The position numbers and the translations under genes were made by a program. Under the pieces are notes generated by a model. It searched no databases, had not been told where the DNA came from, and was given only the letters and a program-made list of their open reading frames with translations. Below, in pieces: positions 11,540 to 18,677 of a DNA stretch of 64,000 bases. Source of the DNA: a virus; the IMG/VR virus record IMGVR_UViG_3300046777_001715, positions 1-64,000 of that record; one strand, written 5' to 3'. Each line of letters starts with the position of its first letter. Within the stretch, counting starts at the first letter, position 1.

Positions 11540-12232
11540 CTACAAATACTGTTTTCTCTCTCTATATTCTTTCTTATACTTACCTGATCTATTACTTTCA
11601 AAATTCATGCTCTCTTCCGCCTGCACTTTTAAGTATTCAGCATCTGCTATTTTAATTGAGCTTTTATAGTCTTCCCGCTTAAATGGAATGATCTGAGCTA
11701 TGAGAGTTCCTTTAGGAATAACCCCGTTAAATTTCTTAATCAAGAATGGCAGTAGTACTGGCTGAAAGTAGTTATCTGTTTCTACCACCCCTGTTAATGT
11801 ATAGAATGGGGACTCTGGCCTATTAAATGGTTGAGTAAATACACAGCTATATCCCTCTGGGGTCTTTACTGTAAATGGGTTAAACCACTTGTACGCCCAC
11901 TTAGCGTATCCTTCTGGAATTGGCATATCTCCAAGCTGGGCAATTGGGTGCTCTAGAATATCTTCTCTAGACAATCCCTCTCCAGAAAATGTTACCTTAT
12001 CTCCGACATGCTTTACATGGATATCTATCTTAGTGGCTAGGTAGTATCCGCCAATAAATGAATCTAGAACTGGCGTACATCTTTTTACAGACATATCCTC
12101 AAAGTTTTTATCTTCGTAAAGTTTTACAATTGGTGGCAAATTTTTAAACCATTTAGGAAGTGCTTCTACGCCGCCGAGCACTTCAAGATATGTGCAATCT
12201 AATTGTGTGTGTATAAAATCAATGTCTACCAT
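11540..12232 (-). CDS. Conserved phage protein, DUF6065-like family
   Basis: 230 residues. ALPKWFKNLPP near the N-terminus, NPFTVKTPEGYSCVFTQPFN in the middle, then GVVETD and PKGTLIAQIIPFKR, are blocks I associate with a family common in marine T4-like and pelagiphage genomes; function unknown. It forms a TAATG junction with the 29-aa gene upstream and ends at the shared terminator. Confidence 0.7.
   Translation of the reverse strand: MVDIDFIHTQLDCTYLEVLGGVEALPKWFKNLPPIVKLYEDKNFEDMSVKRCTPVLDSFIGGYYLATKIDIHVKHVGDKVTFSGEGLSREDILEHPIAQLGDMPIPEGYAKWAYKWFNPFTVKTPEGYSCVFTQPFNRPESPFYTLTGVVETDNYFQPVLLPFLIKKFNGVIPKGTLIAQIIPFKREDYKSSIKIADAEYLKVQAEESMNFESNRSGKYKKEYRERKQYL
12157..12184. repeat. Inverted repeat GAAGTGCT/AGCACTTC inside a gene
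   Basis: Perfect 8-bp arms around a 12-base GC core (TCTACGCCGCCG). Similar elements occur at 13013-13036 and near 13350-13375, all with the TACCGCCG core. Confidence 0.5.
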
Positions 12233-12321
12233 TAAATAGGGCTATCTAGTATTTCATCGACAGCATCATCAATTGTTCTACCGTTATGTTCTGTAGAGCA
12301 GTCTCCACAGTTCTTACACAT
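12232..12321 (-). CDS. 29-aa cysteine-rich peptide
   Basis: MCKNCGDCSTEHNGRTIDDA begins with C-x2-C-x2-C and ends in an acidic helix. Coupled by TAATG to the DUF6065-like gene and overlapping the upstream gene by 8 bases. A small metal-binding peptide; function unknown. Confidence 0.55.
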   Translation of the reverse strand: MCKNCGDCSTEHNGRTIDDAVDEILDSPI

Positions 12322-12559
12322 CTTTACCCCATTTACCAAGTGGGCATTCTGCATCTGATAAAGAAGCCTTAAGCGGCATTATGCAAAGGCACTCTTTACA
12401 CTGACTGGTTAGCTTAAATAGCTCTGGGCAAGCATTACAGATAGACATTCTGTGATTATATACGTCGCCCTCTACATGCTCTTTCTTAGGGTTAACAATA
12501 TCCCAAGGCTTAACCTGATTGGGATCTTTAAAATTTTCATAGGCTGATTTAATACCCAT
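12314..12559 (-). CDS. Cysteine-rich phage protein ending CPxGKW
   Basis: 81 residues with C-x2-C (CNAC), C-x2-C-x-C (CKECLC) and a terminal CPLGKW. This cysteine array, expected to bind one or two zinc ions, resembles small proteins found beside the DUF6065-like genes in cyanophages. The next upstream gene ends with the related CPIGEF, so the two are likely diverged duplicates. TAATG junction with that gene. Confidence 0.7.
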   Translation of the reverse strand: MGIKSAYENFKDPNQVKPWDIVNPKKEHVEGDVYNHRMSICNACPELFKLTSQCKECLCIMPLKASLSDAECPLGKWGKDV

Positions 12560-12729
12560 TAGAATTCTCCTATCGGACAGCTAAATGTTTCGTCAACAAA
12601 ATACTCAGCACTATGGGCATCTGCCATAGTACACTTAAGTTCTATTTTACTAAATTCAAGGCACTTATTGCAAGTGCCTGACCTAAAATCAGCTAGAAGC
12701 TTCTTCTGTATTTTCGGGTGTAGAGTCAT
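12559..12729 (-). CDS. Cysteine-rich 56-aa protein ending CPIGEF
   Basis: MTLHPKIQKKLLADFRSGTC is followed by C-x2-C, a third cysteine and a terminal CPIGEF, parallel to the downstream protein. ATG 12729 has an AAAGAGAA ribosome-binding site and overlaps the upstream gene by 41 bases in another frame; a start at 12783 is possible but would add a hydrophobic leader with no ribosome-binding site. Confidence 0.65.
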   Translation of the reverse strand: MTLHPKIQKKLLADFRSGTCNKCLEFSKIELKCTMADAHSAEYFVDETFSCPIGEF

Positions 12730-12925
12730 TATTCTCTTTAGGTAGAAATGCTGGCATAGGACCAAGAATATGACCCTGCTCATGCAAATTAACGATATTC
12801 TGAATTAGCTCTGGCTTTTCAGTAACATGAGATGCAACAACAGACATAAGGTCATAAATTCTGGCCAACATAATGTACTGTGCCATCTGTAAGTTATCTT
12901 CTAGATTGACGTTCTCTTCGCTCAT
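12689..12925 (-). CDS. Hypothetical 78-aa helical protein
   Basis: MSEENVNLEDNLQMAQYIML opens a helical, acidic protein whose C-terminus is Pro/Asn/Glu-rich and disordered. Upstream, at 12,965-13,020, TATACTAAAAT words could serve as a -10, but no clear -35 is seen. Function unknown. Confidence 0.7.
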   Translation of the reverse strand: MSEENVNLEDNLQMAQYIMLARIYDLMSVVASHVTEKPELIQNIVNLHEQGHILGPMPAFLPKENNDSTPENTEEASS

Positions 12926-13012
12926 TTTCGTAGTACTTTCTAAGATGTCCTCTAGAGAATTTTCTAGAGTTTAGGTGTTTCCGTATTTTAGTATAGCATA
13001 TAAATGAAGTGT

Positions 13013-13036
13013 CTCTACCGCCGCCGAGCACTTTTT
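13013..13036. repeat. Second copy of the GAAGTG...CACTT element
   Basis: GAAGTGTCTCTACCGCCGCC is followed by GAGCACTTTTTTT. The stem is imperfect; on the plus strand it ends in a T-run, so it could stop rightward transcription. Confidence 0.4.
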
Positions 13037-13061
13037 TTATCACTAATTGCGATCCATATAA

Positions 13062-13331
13062 TTATTTTTCAATAATGAATACAGCTACTGTAGAGCCTTC
13101 ATCGCCAACTGCAAAAATTTTATCTTCTGGTCCAAGGTCTGTTTCAAAGCTTTCTTGTGGGTCTAGCTTTCTTCCATAGTTTGTCAAAGATACGTTTCCG
13201 TTTCCAAGGAAGATGTGCTTTGTGCTTGATGAAACATTTTGAATTGAAATATGGTTTGGACCATCTACTGCGTCATCAATTGTAAGTTCCTGTGGAACCG
13301 ATGACAATGTTAAAAGTTTTGTTCTTAGCAT
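13062..13331 (-). CDS. Hypothetical 89-aa beta-rich protein (structural-like)
   Basis: MLRTKLLTLSSVPQELTIDD introduces an all-beta pattern (SIQNVSSSTKHIFLGNGNVS, KLDPQESFETDLGPEDKIFA) like small phage structural proteins that report on local virion decoration. ATG 13331 lies 6 bases after a perfect TATAAT (13343-13338), so the transcript is probably leaderless. Confidence 0.65.
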   Translation of the reverse strand: MLRTKLLTLSSVPQELTIDDAVDGPNHISIQNVSSSTKHIFLGNGNVSLTNYGRKLDPQESFETDLGPEDKIFAVGDEGSTVAVFIIEK

Positions 13332-13337
13332 ATATCT

Positions 13338-13343
13338 ATTATA
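13338..13343 (-). promoter_or_regulatory. -10 box TATAAT giving a leaderless mRNA
   Basis: TATAAT, then six bases, then ATG 13331. The predicted transcription start coincides with the A of the start codon. No clear -35 box or TGTCAG element. Confidence 0.6.
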
Positions 13344-13602
13344 TCACTTTCTTCTCTACCGCCGAAGCACTTTCAATTATTGCTTTAACTCTATCTGCTA
13401 TATCCTGTGGCACGTATCTATCATCTACATTTAGTCTTACCCATGGACCATACGAGTCCATCCTGTCGGAACCCTGATATACCTGACCAGTCTCTTGATC
13501 AACTAGAATCCACTTTGGTGGAACAAGAGTTCTTACAAGAAGATTGATTGGTTCTCTAAGTTCTTCTACTTCTCCGCCGTTAATTAAGTTCCTGCTTGCC
13601 AT
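13339..13602 (-). CDS. Hypothetical 87-aa protein
   Basis: MASRNLINGGEVEELREPIN continues to a Trp-containing core (PPKWILVDQETGQVYQGSDR). It overlaps the upstream gene by 23 bases. Its 3' end carries the third GC-core element (CTACCGCCGAAGCACTTTC) and the downstream promoter. Not recognised. Confidence 0.7.
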   Translation of the reverse strand: MASRNLINGGEVEELREPINLLVRTLVPPKWILVDQETGQVYQGSDRMDSYGPWVRLNVDDRYVPQDIADRVKAIIESASAVEKKVI

Positions 13603-13789
13603 GATATTTATCTACATACTTTTCTACTTTTTCGTACATCTCTAAACCCATATAGTTTTTATAAGAACACTCTAAGCAATATAGGTAAAGCTGATCTTGA
13701 TCCGTTAGGTTCGGATATAAAAATGATTTGTCCATTGGGCAAGTAAGCGGGGGAACTTTTTGCTCCCCCGCCAACTTCTGATAAGCCAC
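13580..13789 (-). CDS. Small zinc-ribbon-like protein, GTG start
   Basis: The frame begins at GTG 13789 (MAYQKLAGEQ); C-x-x-x near LTCPMDKSFL and YCLECSY later give cysteines that could hold zinc. The codons of residues 6-14 fold as a strong hairpin (GCGGGGG/CCCCCGC, 13747-13771), which may terminate the lysozyme transcript or control this gene; if so the real start could be ATG 13736. Confidence 0.6.
   Translation of the reverse strand: MAYQKLAGEQKVPPLTCPMDKSFLYPNLTDQDQLYLYCLECSYKNYMGLEMYEKVEKYVDKYHGKQELN
13747..13771 (-). terminator. Hairpin downstream of the lysozyme gene
   Basis: GCGGGGG pairs with CCCCCGC across 11 bases; minus-strand sequence after it is TTACTTG. It lies inside the first codons of the zinc-ribbon gene, so attenuation is possible. 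Confidence 0.5.
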
Positions 13790-13820
13790 TATTAATTGTG
13801 TTTTAATTTACTGTCCCTAC

Positions 13821-14375
13821 TTATTTTTTCATTGTTAAACACTCATCAGGGAATTCTTTTACAAACTCCTTGTATCTTACAGTTCCATAGCTTGGCCAAG
13901 AACTCCAGTCCTTGCCCGCCCTACTCATTCTATAAACGACTTCTGCGTTTAAAATGGGGTCATATAGATTTGAATTGGAAGTGAGACCGTATTTGTCTCT
14001 TCTTACATCTCCTAAGTTATCAATCATGTTTACTTGAAAGATTCCATAGGAATTGTCCCCTGTTTTTCTGTTTCCGTTATAAGCAAGCGGTCTTCCGTTG
14101 GACTCTGTTTTTGACACAGCCCACGCCTTTTTTAGAAACTGACCTTCAAAGCCAGCAATGCTTAATACTTCAACCAGTTGGCAGTTACTTAAATCAGTTG
14201 CTACTGAATAAGCTTCCACTTTTTCCTGCAATTTCTCGGCAGCGATTTGCTCCTCAATTTTTGCAGCATATGCGGTTGCGTTTGTAGTTGCTACAAAATA
14301 TACAGCTACCGTAAACATTACGAATATGGTAGAATTACTAAGTAAGTCATACAAACGCTTCATATTTTTCTCCAT
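13821..14375 (-). CDS. Membrane-anchored lysozyme/SLT-type transglycosylase
   Basis: 184 residues. Residues about 14-36 are a hydrophobic signal or anchor, followed by an Ala/Glu-rich helical linker to about residue 60 and a lysozyme-like catalytic domain. The domain has WAVSKTESNGRP (probable catalytic Glu) and DNSYGIFQVNMI, the classic SLT/goose-lysozyme motif. It should cleave peptidoglycan, for lysis or cell-wall remodelling. An AGGAGG site 9 bases before ATG 14375 and a sigma70 promoter fix the start. It runs opposite to the holin, so it is controlled separately. Confidence 0.8.
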   Translation of the reverse strand: MEKNMKRLYDLLSNSTIFVMFTVAVYFVATTNATAYAAKIEEQIAAEKLQEKVEAYSVATDLSNCQLVEVLSIAGFEGQFLKKAWAVSKTESNGRPLAYNGNRKTGDNSYGIFQVNMIDNLGDVRRDKYGLTSNSNLYDPILNAEVVYRMSRAGKDWSSWPSYGTVRYKEFVKEFPDECLTMKK

Positions 14376-14380
14376 AGGTT

Positions 14381-14437
14381 TTAACCTCCTAAGAGACAGT
14401 AACTATAATAGTACTAAACAAAGTATGGGCTTGTCAA
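14381..14437. promoter_or_regulatory. Overlapping divergent sigma70 promoters
   Basis: Leftward: TTGACA (14437-14432), 18 bases, TACTAT (14413-14408) for the lysozyme. Rightward: TTAACC (14381-14386), 17 bases, TATAAT (14404-14409) for the glycosyltransferase. The -10 boxes overlap, so the two directions should compete. Confidence 0.6.
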
Positions 14438-14459
14438 GCTAGTCAACCAGAAAGATAAA

Positions 14460-15458
14460 ATGGATATTTCATATTACACAGTAAGAGCGGGATTAAATCC
14501 TGCTGTTGGATTTGGTTATGCTGGCCAAAATATAGTTAAATCATTGCAAAGATTAGGACATAATGTAACTTTTGCAAACCCTAAGTCTCAAGTACAAATA
14601 AACTTTACACAACCAGATAACTTTAAATTTCATAGAGGTCAGTATCAAATTGGATACACACCTTGGGAATCAACTTCAATGGATCCAATGTGGGTAACAA
14701 AGTTTAATCAATGTGATGAAGTTTGGGCAACATCTCAATGGACAGCAGATGTTTTTAAAGCAAATGGTGTTGAAAAAGATGTCAAGGTTTACAGACATGG
14801 TATTGAAAGTTTATGGAAGCCAAAGAAAAGAAGTTTAAAAGATGATGGAGTTTTTAAATTTCTTCATATTGGAGAACCTGCTCCAAGAAAAGATGGACAA
14901 TTAGCAGTTGAAACTTTTATTAAATTGTTTGGCAATAACCCAAAATATCACTTAACAATCAAAGCTCATCTATTTAATACTATAAGAATATATAATAATA
15001 ATAATATATTATCTTTACCAGATATATATAATAATATATCTATTATAACAGAGGAATATGATACTAGTCAACTGTTATTTTTATATCACTCTCACCACGC
15101 ACTTTTATATCCTTCTTGGGGAGAAGGTTTTGGTTTTATTCCTCTTCAAGGTTTAGCAACTGGTATGCCAGTAATTTCAACTTATGATTGGGCGGATTAT
15201 AAAGAATTTCTTGGACCTCTAAAGCTAAAGTCAACATTGACAGATGACAAGCTTCCTAAATCTGTTGGACATGAATATGTTGGAAAAATGTTTAAGCCAG
15301 ACAGAGAACACCTTGAGCAACTTATGCTTGATGTTGTAATGAATTATAAAGCTTATTCAGGATATTATTTTGCTCAATCAGAAAAAGTCCATCAAAAATA
15401 CAACTGGGATCAGTTGACTAAGAATGCTTTTGAAGATTTATCTAAAAAATTTTCCTAG
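14460..15458 (+). CDS. Glycosyltransferase, GT4 type
   Basis: 332 residues. The N-terminal half has NPAVGFGYAGQNIVKSLQRL, a donor/acceptor Rossmann start; the C-terminal half has HIGEPAPRKDGQ and PSWGEGFGFIPLQGLATGMP, the E-x7-E-like nucleotide-sugar site of GT-B family 4 enzymes. It would transfer a sugar from a nucleotide donor, perhaps to phage DNA, virion protein or host surface. The stretch near 14,985-15,060 is extremely AT-rich (N/I/Y runs), unlike the rest of the gene. Confidence 0.8.
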   Translation: MDISYYTVRAGLNPAVGFGYAGQNIVKSLQRLGHNVTFANPKSQVQINFTQPDNFKFHRGQYQIGYTPWESTSMDPMWVTKFNQCDEVWATSQWTADVFKANGVEKDVKVYRHGIESLWKPKKRSLKDDGVFKFLHIGEPAPRKDGQLAVETFIKLFGNNPKYHLTIKAHLFNTIRIYNNNNILSLPDIYNNISIITEEYDTSQLLFLYHSHHALLYPSWGEGFGFIPLQGLATGMPVISTYDWADYKEFLGPLKLKSTLTDDKLPKSVGHEYVGKMFKPDREHLEQLMLDVVMNYKAYSGYYFAQSEKVHQKYNWDQLTKNAFEDLSKKFS

Positions 15459-15461
15459 CCC

Positions 15462-15490
15462 TTGCCCTCTAAAAAAAATTTAGGTATACT
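15462..15490 (+). promoter_or_regulatory. Promoter TTGCCC-N17-TATACT for nrdJ
   Basis: TTGCCC (15462-15467) and TATACT (15485-15490) with a 17-base spacer, giving a leader of about 53 bases before ATG 15550. The leader contains GGCGGAAGAGAG as a distant ribosome-binding site; no cobalamin riboswitch is visible. Confidence 0.6.
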
Positions 15491-15549
15491 TGGACTTACC
15501 CAAAAAAATTATTAGCTGTTTGGAAACGGCGGAAGAGAGTATTCTATAA

Positions 15550-17481
15550 ATGTCAAGAACTATTGAAAACCCATATGAGAACTTTATTGCATTGTCAAGA
15601 TATGCAAGATGGTTGCAAGAAGATAACCGTCGTGAGACATGGGGTGAAACAGTAGATAGATACTTTGACTTCATGCTTTCCCACTTAAAAACAATGGACT
15701 ATGTTCCAGACAACAAAACAGTAGAAGAGTTAAAGCAAGCTGTGTATGATAGAAGTGTTATGCCTTCTATGCGTTCAGTAATGACTGCAGGTCCTGCTCT
15801 TGATAGAGACCATGTTGCAGGATATAACTGTTCATTTGTTCCAGTAGACAATCCAAGATCATTTGATGAAACAATGTACATCTTGATGTGTGGAACAGGT
15901 GTTGGATTCTCTGTTGAATACAAGTATGTAAATAAACTTCCTGCCGTCCCAGAAACTTTTGAAAAGTCTACAACTATCATTACTGTAGAAGATTCTAAGC
16001 AAGGTTGGGCAAAAGCATACCGTGAACTTCTTGCACTGCTTTGGTCAGGACAGGTTCCAGCGGTAGACGTAAGTAAGCTTCGTCCTGCAGGTGCACGTCT
16101 TAAGACAATGGGTGGTCGTTCATCTGGTCCACAACCTCTAATTAACCTTTTTGATTTTACAATTGCAAAGTTTAAGTCAGCAGCTGGCCGTCAGCTAAAG
16201 CCAATTGAGGCTCACGATATTATGTGCAAGATTGGTGAGATTGTAGTTGTTGGTGGAGTTCGTAGATCAGCAATGATTTCACTTTCAAACATTAATGATA
16301 TTGAAATGGCTCAAGCAAAAGCAGGAAACTGGTGGGAGAATAATTCACAACGTGCACTTTCAAATAATTCAGTTGCATATTCTCGCAAGCCAGAGATGGA
16401 ACAATTTATAGCAGAATGGAAATCTCTTTATGATTCAAAGTCGGGTGAACGTGGCATTTATAATGTGGCAGCGGCGCAAAAGCAGGCAGCTAAGTATGGT
16501 CGTAGAGACCCTGAAATCCACTATGGAACAAATCCTTGCTCAGAAATTATTCTCCGTCCTTATCAGTTTTGTAATCTTTCAGAAGTCGTACTACGTGAAA
16601 AGGATACACCTACAACTGTCGCAGAGAAGGTACGCCTTGCAACAATTCTTGGGACTTGGCAGTCAACGCTAACAGACTTTAAGTATTTGCGTAAGATTTG
16701 GAAGGACAATACAGAAGAGGAAAGACTTCTTGGGGTTTCACTTACTGGACAGTTTGGAAACAAGTTTTTTTCTGGCAAAGAAAACCTAAATAAGCTTGAA
16801 GAAACTCTTGCACACCTTCGTGAGTATGCAAGAACAATTAACGCAGAAGAGGCTGGGAAAATTGGGATTCCTGAGTCTGCAGCTATTACATGTGTAAAGC
16901 CTTCTGGAACAGTATCTCAATTGGTCGGGGTATCTTCAGGAATGCATGCATGGCATTCACCATATTACATTCGCACAGTTCGTGGCGATAAGAAAGATCC
17001 ACTTTCAACATTCCTAAAAGAAGTTGGAATCCCAGTGGAAGATGATTTTATGAAACCAAATGACACTTATGTATTTTCATTCCCAGTAAAAGCTCCACAA
17101 GGTGCAATTACAAGAAATGATCTTACAGCAATTGAGCATTTAAACACATGGCTTGTTTACCAACGTGCTTGGTGTGAGCACAAGCCTTCAATTACAGTTT
17201 CTGTTAAAGAAGATGAATGGATGGAAGTCGGTGCTTGGGTTTATAAGCACTTTGATGAAGTATCTGGTATTTCGTTCCTGCCTCATTCAGACCACTCCTA
17301 TAAGCAAGCGCCTTATCAGGAGGTAACTGAAGAAGAATACTTAGAACTTCTGGCAAAGATGCCTTCTTCAATCCGCTGGGAAGATTTGTCTTTTTATGAA
17401 ACAGAAGACGGAACATCTGGAACACAAACACTTGCCTGTACCTCTGACGGAAATTGCGAAATTGTAGATATTTCCGCTTAG
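15550..17481 (+). CDS. nrdJ: Adenosylcobalamin-dependent (class II) ribonucleoside-triphosphate reductase
   Basis: 643 residues resembling the monomeric Lactobacillus-type RTPR. It reduces ribonucleotides to deoxyribonucleotides for phage DNA synthesis using B12 as radical source. Visible catalytic features: Cys94 in GYNCSF and Cys341 (redox pair), Asn328/Cys330/Glu332 in TNPCSEI (radical cysteine and partners), ILMCGTGVGF near 111-120, and a C-terminal redox pair Cys630/Cys636. It is shorter than the roughly 740-residue bacterial enzyme. It lies between a glycosyltransferase and a holin rather than with other nucleotide genes. Confidence 0.93.
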   Translation: MSRTIENPYENFIALSRYARWLQEDNRRETWGETVDRYFDFMLSHLKTMDYVPDNKTVEELKQAVYDRSVMPSMRSVMTAGPALDRDHVAGYNCSFVPVDNPRSFDETMYILMCGTGVGFSVEYKYVNKLPAVPETFEKSTTIITVEDSKQGWAKAYRELLALLWSGQVPAVDVSKLRPAGARLKTMGGRSSGPQPLINLFDFTIAKFKSAAGRQLKPIEAHDIMCKIGEIVVVGGVRRSAMISLSNINDIEMAQAKAGNWWENNSQRALSNNSVAYSRKPEMEQFIAEWKSLYDSKSGERGIYNVAAAQKQAAKYGRRDPEIHYGTNPCSEIILRPYQFCNLSEVVLREKDTPTTVAEKVRLATILGTWQSTLTDFKYLRKIWKDNTEEERLLGVSLTGQFGNKFFSGKENLNKLEETLAHLREYARTINAEEAGKIGIPESAAITCVKPSGTVSQLVGVSSGMHAWHSPYYIRTVRGDKKDPLSTFLKEVGIPVEDDFMKPNDTYVFSFPVKAPQGAITRNDLTAIEHLNTWLVYQRAWCEHKPSITVSVKEDEWMEVGAWVYKHFDEVSGISFLPHSDHSYKQAPYQEVTEEEYLELLAKMPSSIRWEDLSFYETEDGTSGTQTLACTSDGNCEIVDISA

Positions 17482-17490
17482 TGGTAGAAT
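17462..17490 (+). promoter_or_regulatory. Candidate promoter TTGTAG-N17-TAGAAT for the holin
   Basis: The hexamers lie at 17462-17467 and 17485-17490, overlapping the nrdJ stop. Moderate match only. Confidence 0.4.
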
Positions 17491-17494
17491 ATAT

Positions 17495-17531
17495 ATTGGG
17501 GAAACCCAATTCATAGAGACAGCTTCTCTAT
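17495..17531 (+). other. Tandem leader hairpins before the holin
   Basis: ATTGGG-GAAA-CCCAAT (17495-17510, GNRA-type loop) and ATAGAGA-CAGCT-TCTCTAT (17513-17531) are back to back and end just before the CAGGAGA ribosome-binding site. They could stabilise the leader or tune lysis timing. Confidence 0.6.
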
Positions 17532-17542
17532 CAGGAGATAAA

Positions 17543-17797
17543 ATGGCAACAACAAAGAAAGCAGTTAAGAGGCCAGCAAAGGCAGATCTTAACAAAGACG
17601 GAAAGGTCACAGAAATGGAAAAAGCATTAGCAGTTCTAGCAAGCTACGGACGTTCATTTTTCGCAGCAGCACTAGCACTATATATGACAGGTAATACGAA
17701 TCCAAAGGATTTGGCAATGGCTGGAGTAGCAGCAGTAGCACCAGTAATTTTGAGAGCACTAAATCCAAACGACAAGTCTTTTGGACTAACTAAGTAA
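17543..17797 (+). CDS. Holin
   Basis: 84 residues. A basic N-terminus (MATTKKAVKRPAKADLNKDG), an amphipathic helix, then two hydrophobic segments (SFFAAALALYM and LAMAGVAAVAPVILRAL) separated by a short DPKDL-like turn, ending with NPND: the layout of class II actinophage holins. It would permeabilise the membrane to release or activate the lysin. Residues 15-24 (DLNKDGKVTE) match an EF-hand/dockerin calcium loop, which is unusual in a holin. A strong terminator follows directly. Confidence 0.75.
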   Translation: MATTKKAVKRPAKADLNKDGKVTEMEKALAVLASYGRSFFAAALALYMTGNTNPKDLAMAGVAAVAPVILRALNPNDKSFGLTK

Positions 17798-17809
17798 ATA
17801 CTTTAGGAC

Positions 17810-17839
17810 TGTCCCTATGCTAAAATTGGCATAGGGACA
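17810..17839 (+). terminator. Rho-independent terminator after the holin
   Basis: TGTCCCTATGC pairs perfectly with GCATAGGGACA over an 8-base loop, then TTTCTATTT. It separates the lysis/nrdJ unit from the tail-fibre genes. Confidence 0.9.
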
Positions 17840-17872
17840 TTTCTATTTAAAATACAAATAAGGCAGGGTATT

Positions 17873-18217
17873 GTGGCAGCAGTTAAAAATTTTGAAGTAG
17901 ACCAAGGTGCTACTTTCTCATTTCAAATTGAGTATTTGGACTCAAACGACAACCCTATAGCCCTTACAGGATCAACTGCAAAAATGCAGGTAAGAGATAC
18001 AAAAGGCGGAAAACAATTAGTAGCTACAATGTCTACTCCATCATCAAATGGTATTAATATTAGCGGCAATGTTGTAACAGTTACAATTCCTGCCGCTTCA
18101 ACAAACAAATTAATTTTTCCAAAATCCGCATACGACCTTGTTGTTACAGACACAAATGGAAATAAAATAAGGTTGCTTGAAGGGTTTTTAACTCTAAGTA
18201 GATCGGTGACAGTATAA
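17873..18217 (+). CDS. Tail-fibre-region beta-sandwich protein (BppU-like), GTG start
   Basis: 114 residues beginning MAAVKNFEVDQGATFSFQIE. The 'F.V.QGATF....Y.D....P..LTGSTAKMQVRD' pattern is that of N-terminal domains of phage baseplate-upper-protein-like and tail-associated proteins. It starts at GTG after AAGGCAGGG and ends in a TAATG coupling with the next gene. Likely a baseplate or fibre-base component. Confidence 0.65.
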   Translation: MAAVKNFEVDQGATFSFQIEYLDSNDNPIALTGSTAKMQVRDTKGGKQLVATMSTPSSNGINISGNVVTVTIPAASTNKLIFPKSAYDLVVTDTNGNKIRLLEGFLTLSRSVTV

Positions 18218-18660
18218 TGGCTGAAAAAGTAATAGTTCACGAAAATGTAAATAAAGTTGTCATCGGAGACATTGGCGTACAAGGACCAAGAGGAAAAGGG
18301 ATCCTTAATGGAAACGGAGCCCCAGCAGAGTCACTTGGTTTAAATGGAGATTTCTACTACGACAAAGACACAACAAGGTTCTATGGCCCAAAGCCATCAG
18401 ATCAAACATGGGCAGGGGCACCAAACTATCTTCTAAATACAGAAGTAGCAATGGTCTATCCTTGGGAGCTTTCTCAAGTAACTGGTCCAGTAAATGGAGT
18501 ATATTCTTTAAGAATAGAACACAACCTACAGTTCCATCCAAACGTGACTGTTAAATCTAGCAGTGGTGACGTATTAGAGACGGGAATAGACTATAATAGT
18601 ATTAACGTGCTCACACTAACAATGGCACAAGCATTTTCTGGGACAGCGTATCTGTCCTAA
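18217..18660 (+). CDS. Tail-fibre protein with short collagen-like segment
   Basis: 147 residues. Near the start GVQGPRGKGILNGNGAPAES is a brief Gly-x-y run leading into GDFYYD, a common fibre hinge; the C-terminal part (residues about 75-147) is a beta domain with HPNVTVKSSSGD, like fibre or decoration domains. Coupled to the preceding gene by TAATG. Confidence 0.7.
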   Translation: MAEKVIVHENVNKVVIGDIGVQGPRGKGILNGNGAPAESLGLNGDFYYDKDTTRFYGPKPSDQTWAGAPNYLLNTEVAMVYPWELSQVTGPVNGVYSLRIEHNLQFHPNVTVKSSSGDVLETGIDYNSINVLTLTMAQAFSGTAYLS

Positions 18661-18677
18661 AAGGGGAGTAATATAAT

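Noticed and set aside
13747-13771. Using the hairpin to end the 69-aa gene call
   Set aside because: The cysteine-containing frame continues through it in good register, so the gene was kept with the start left uncertain.
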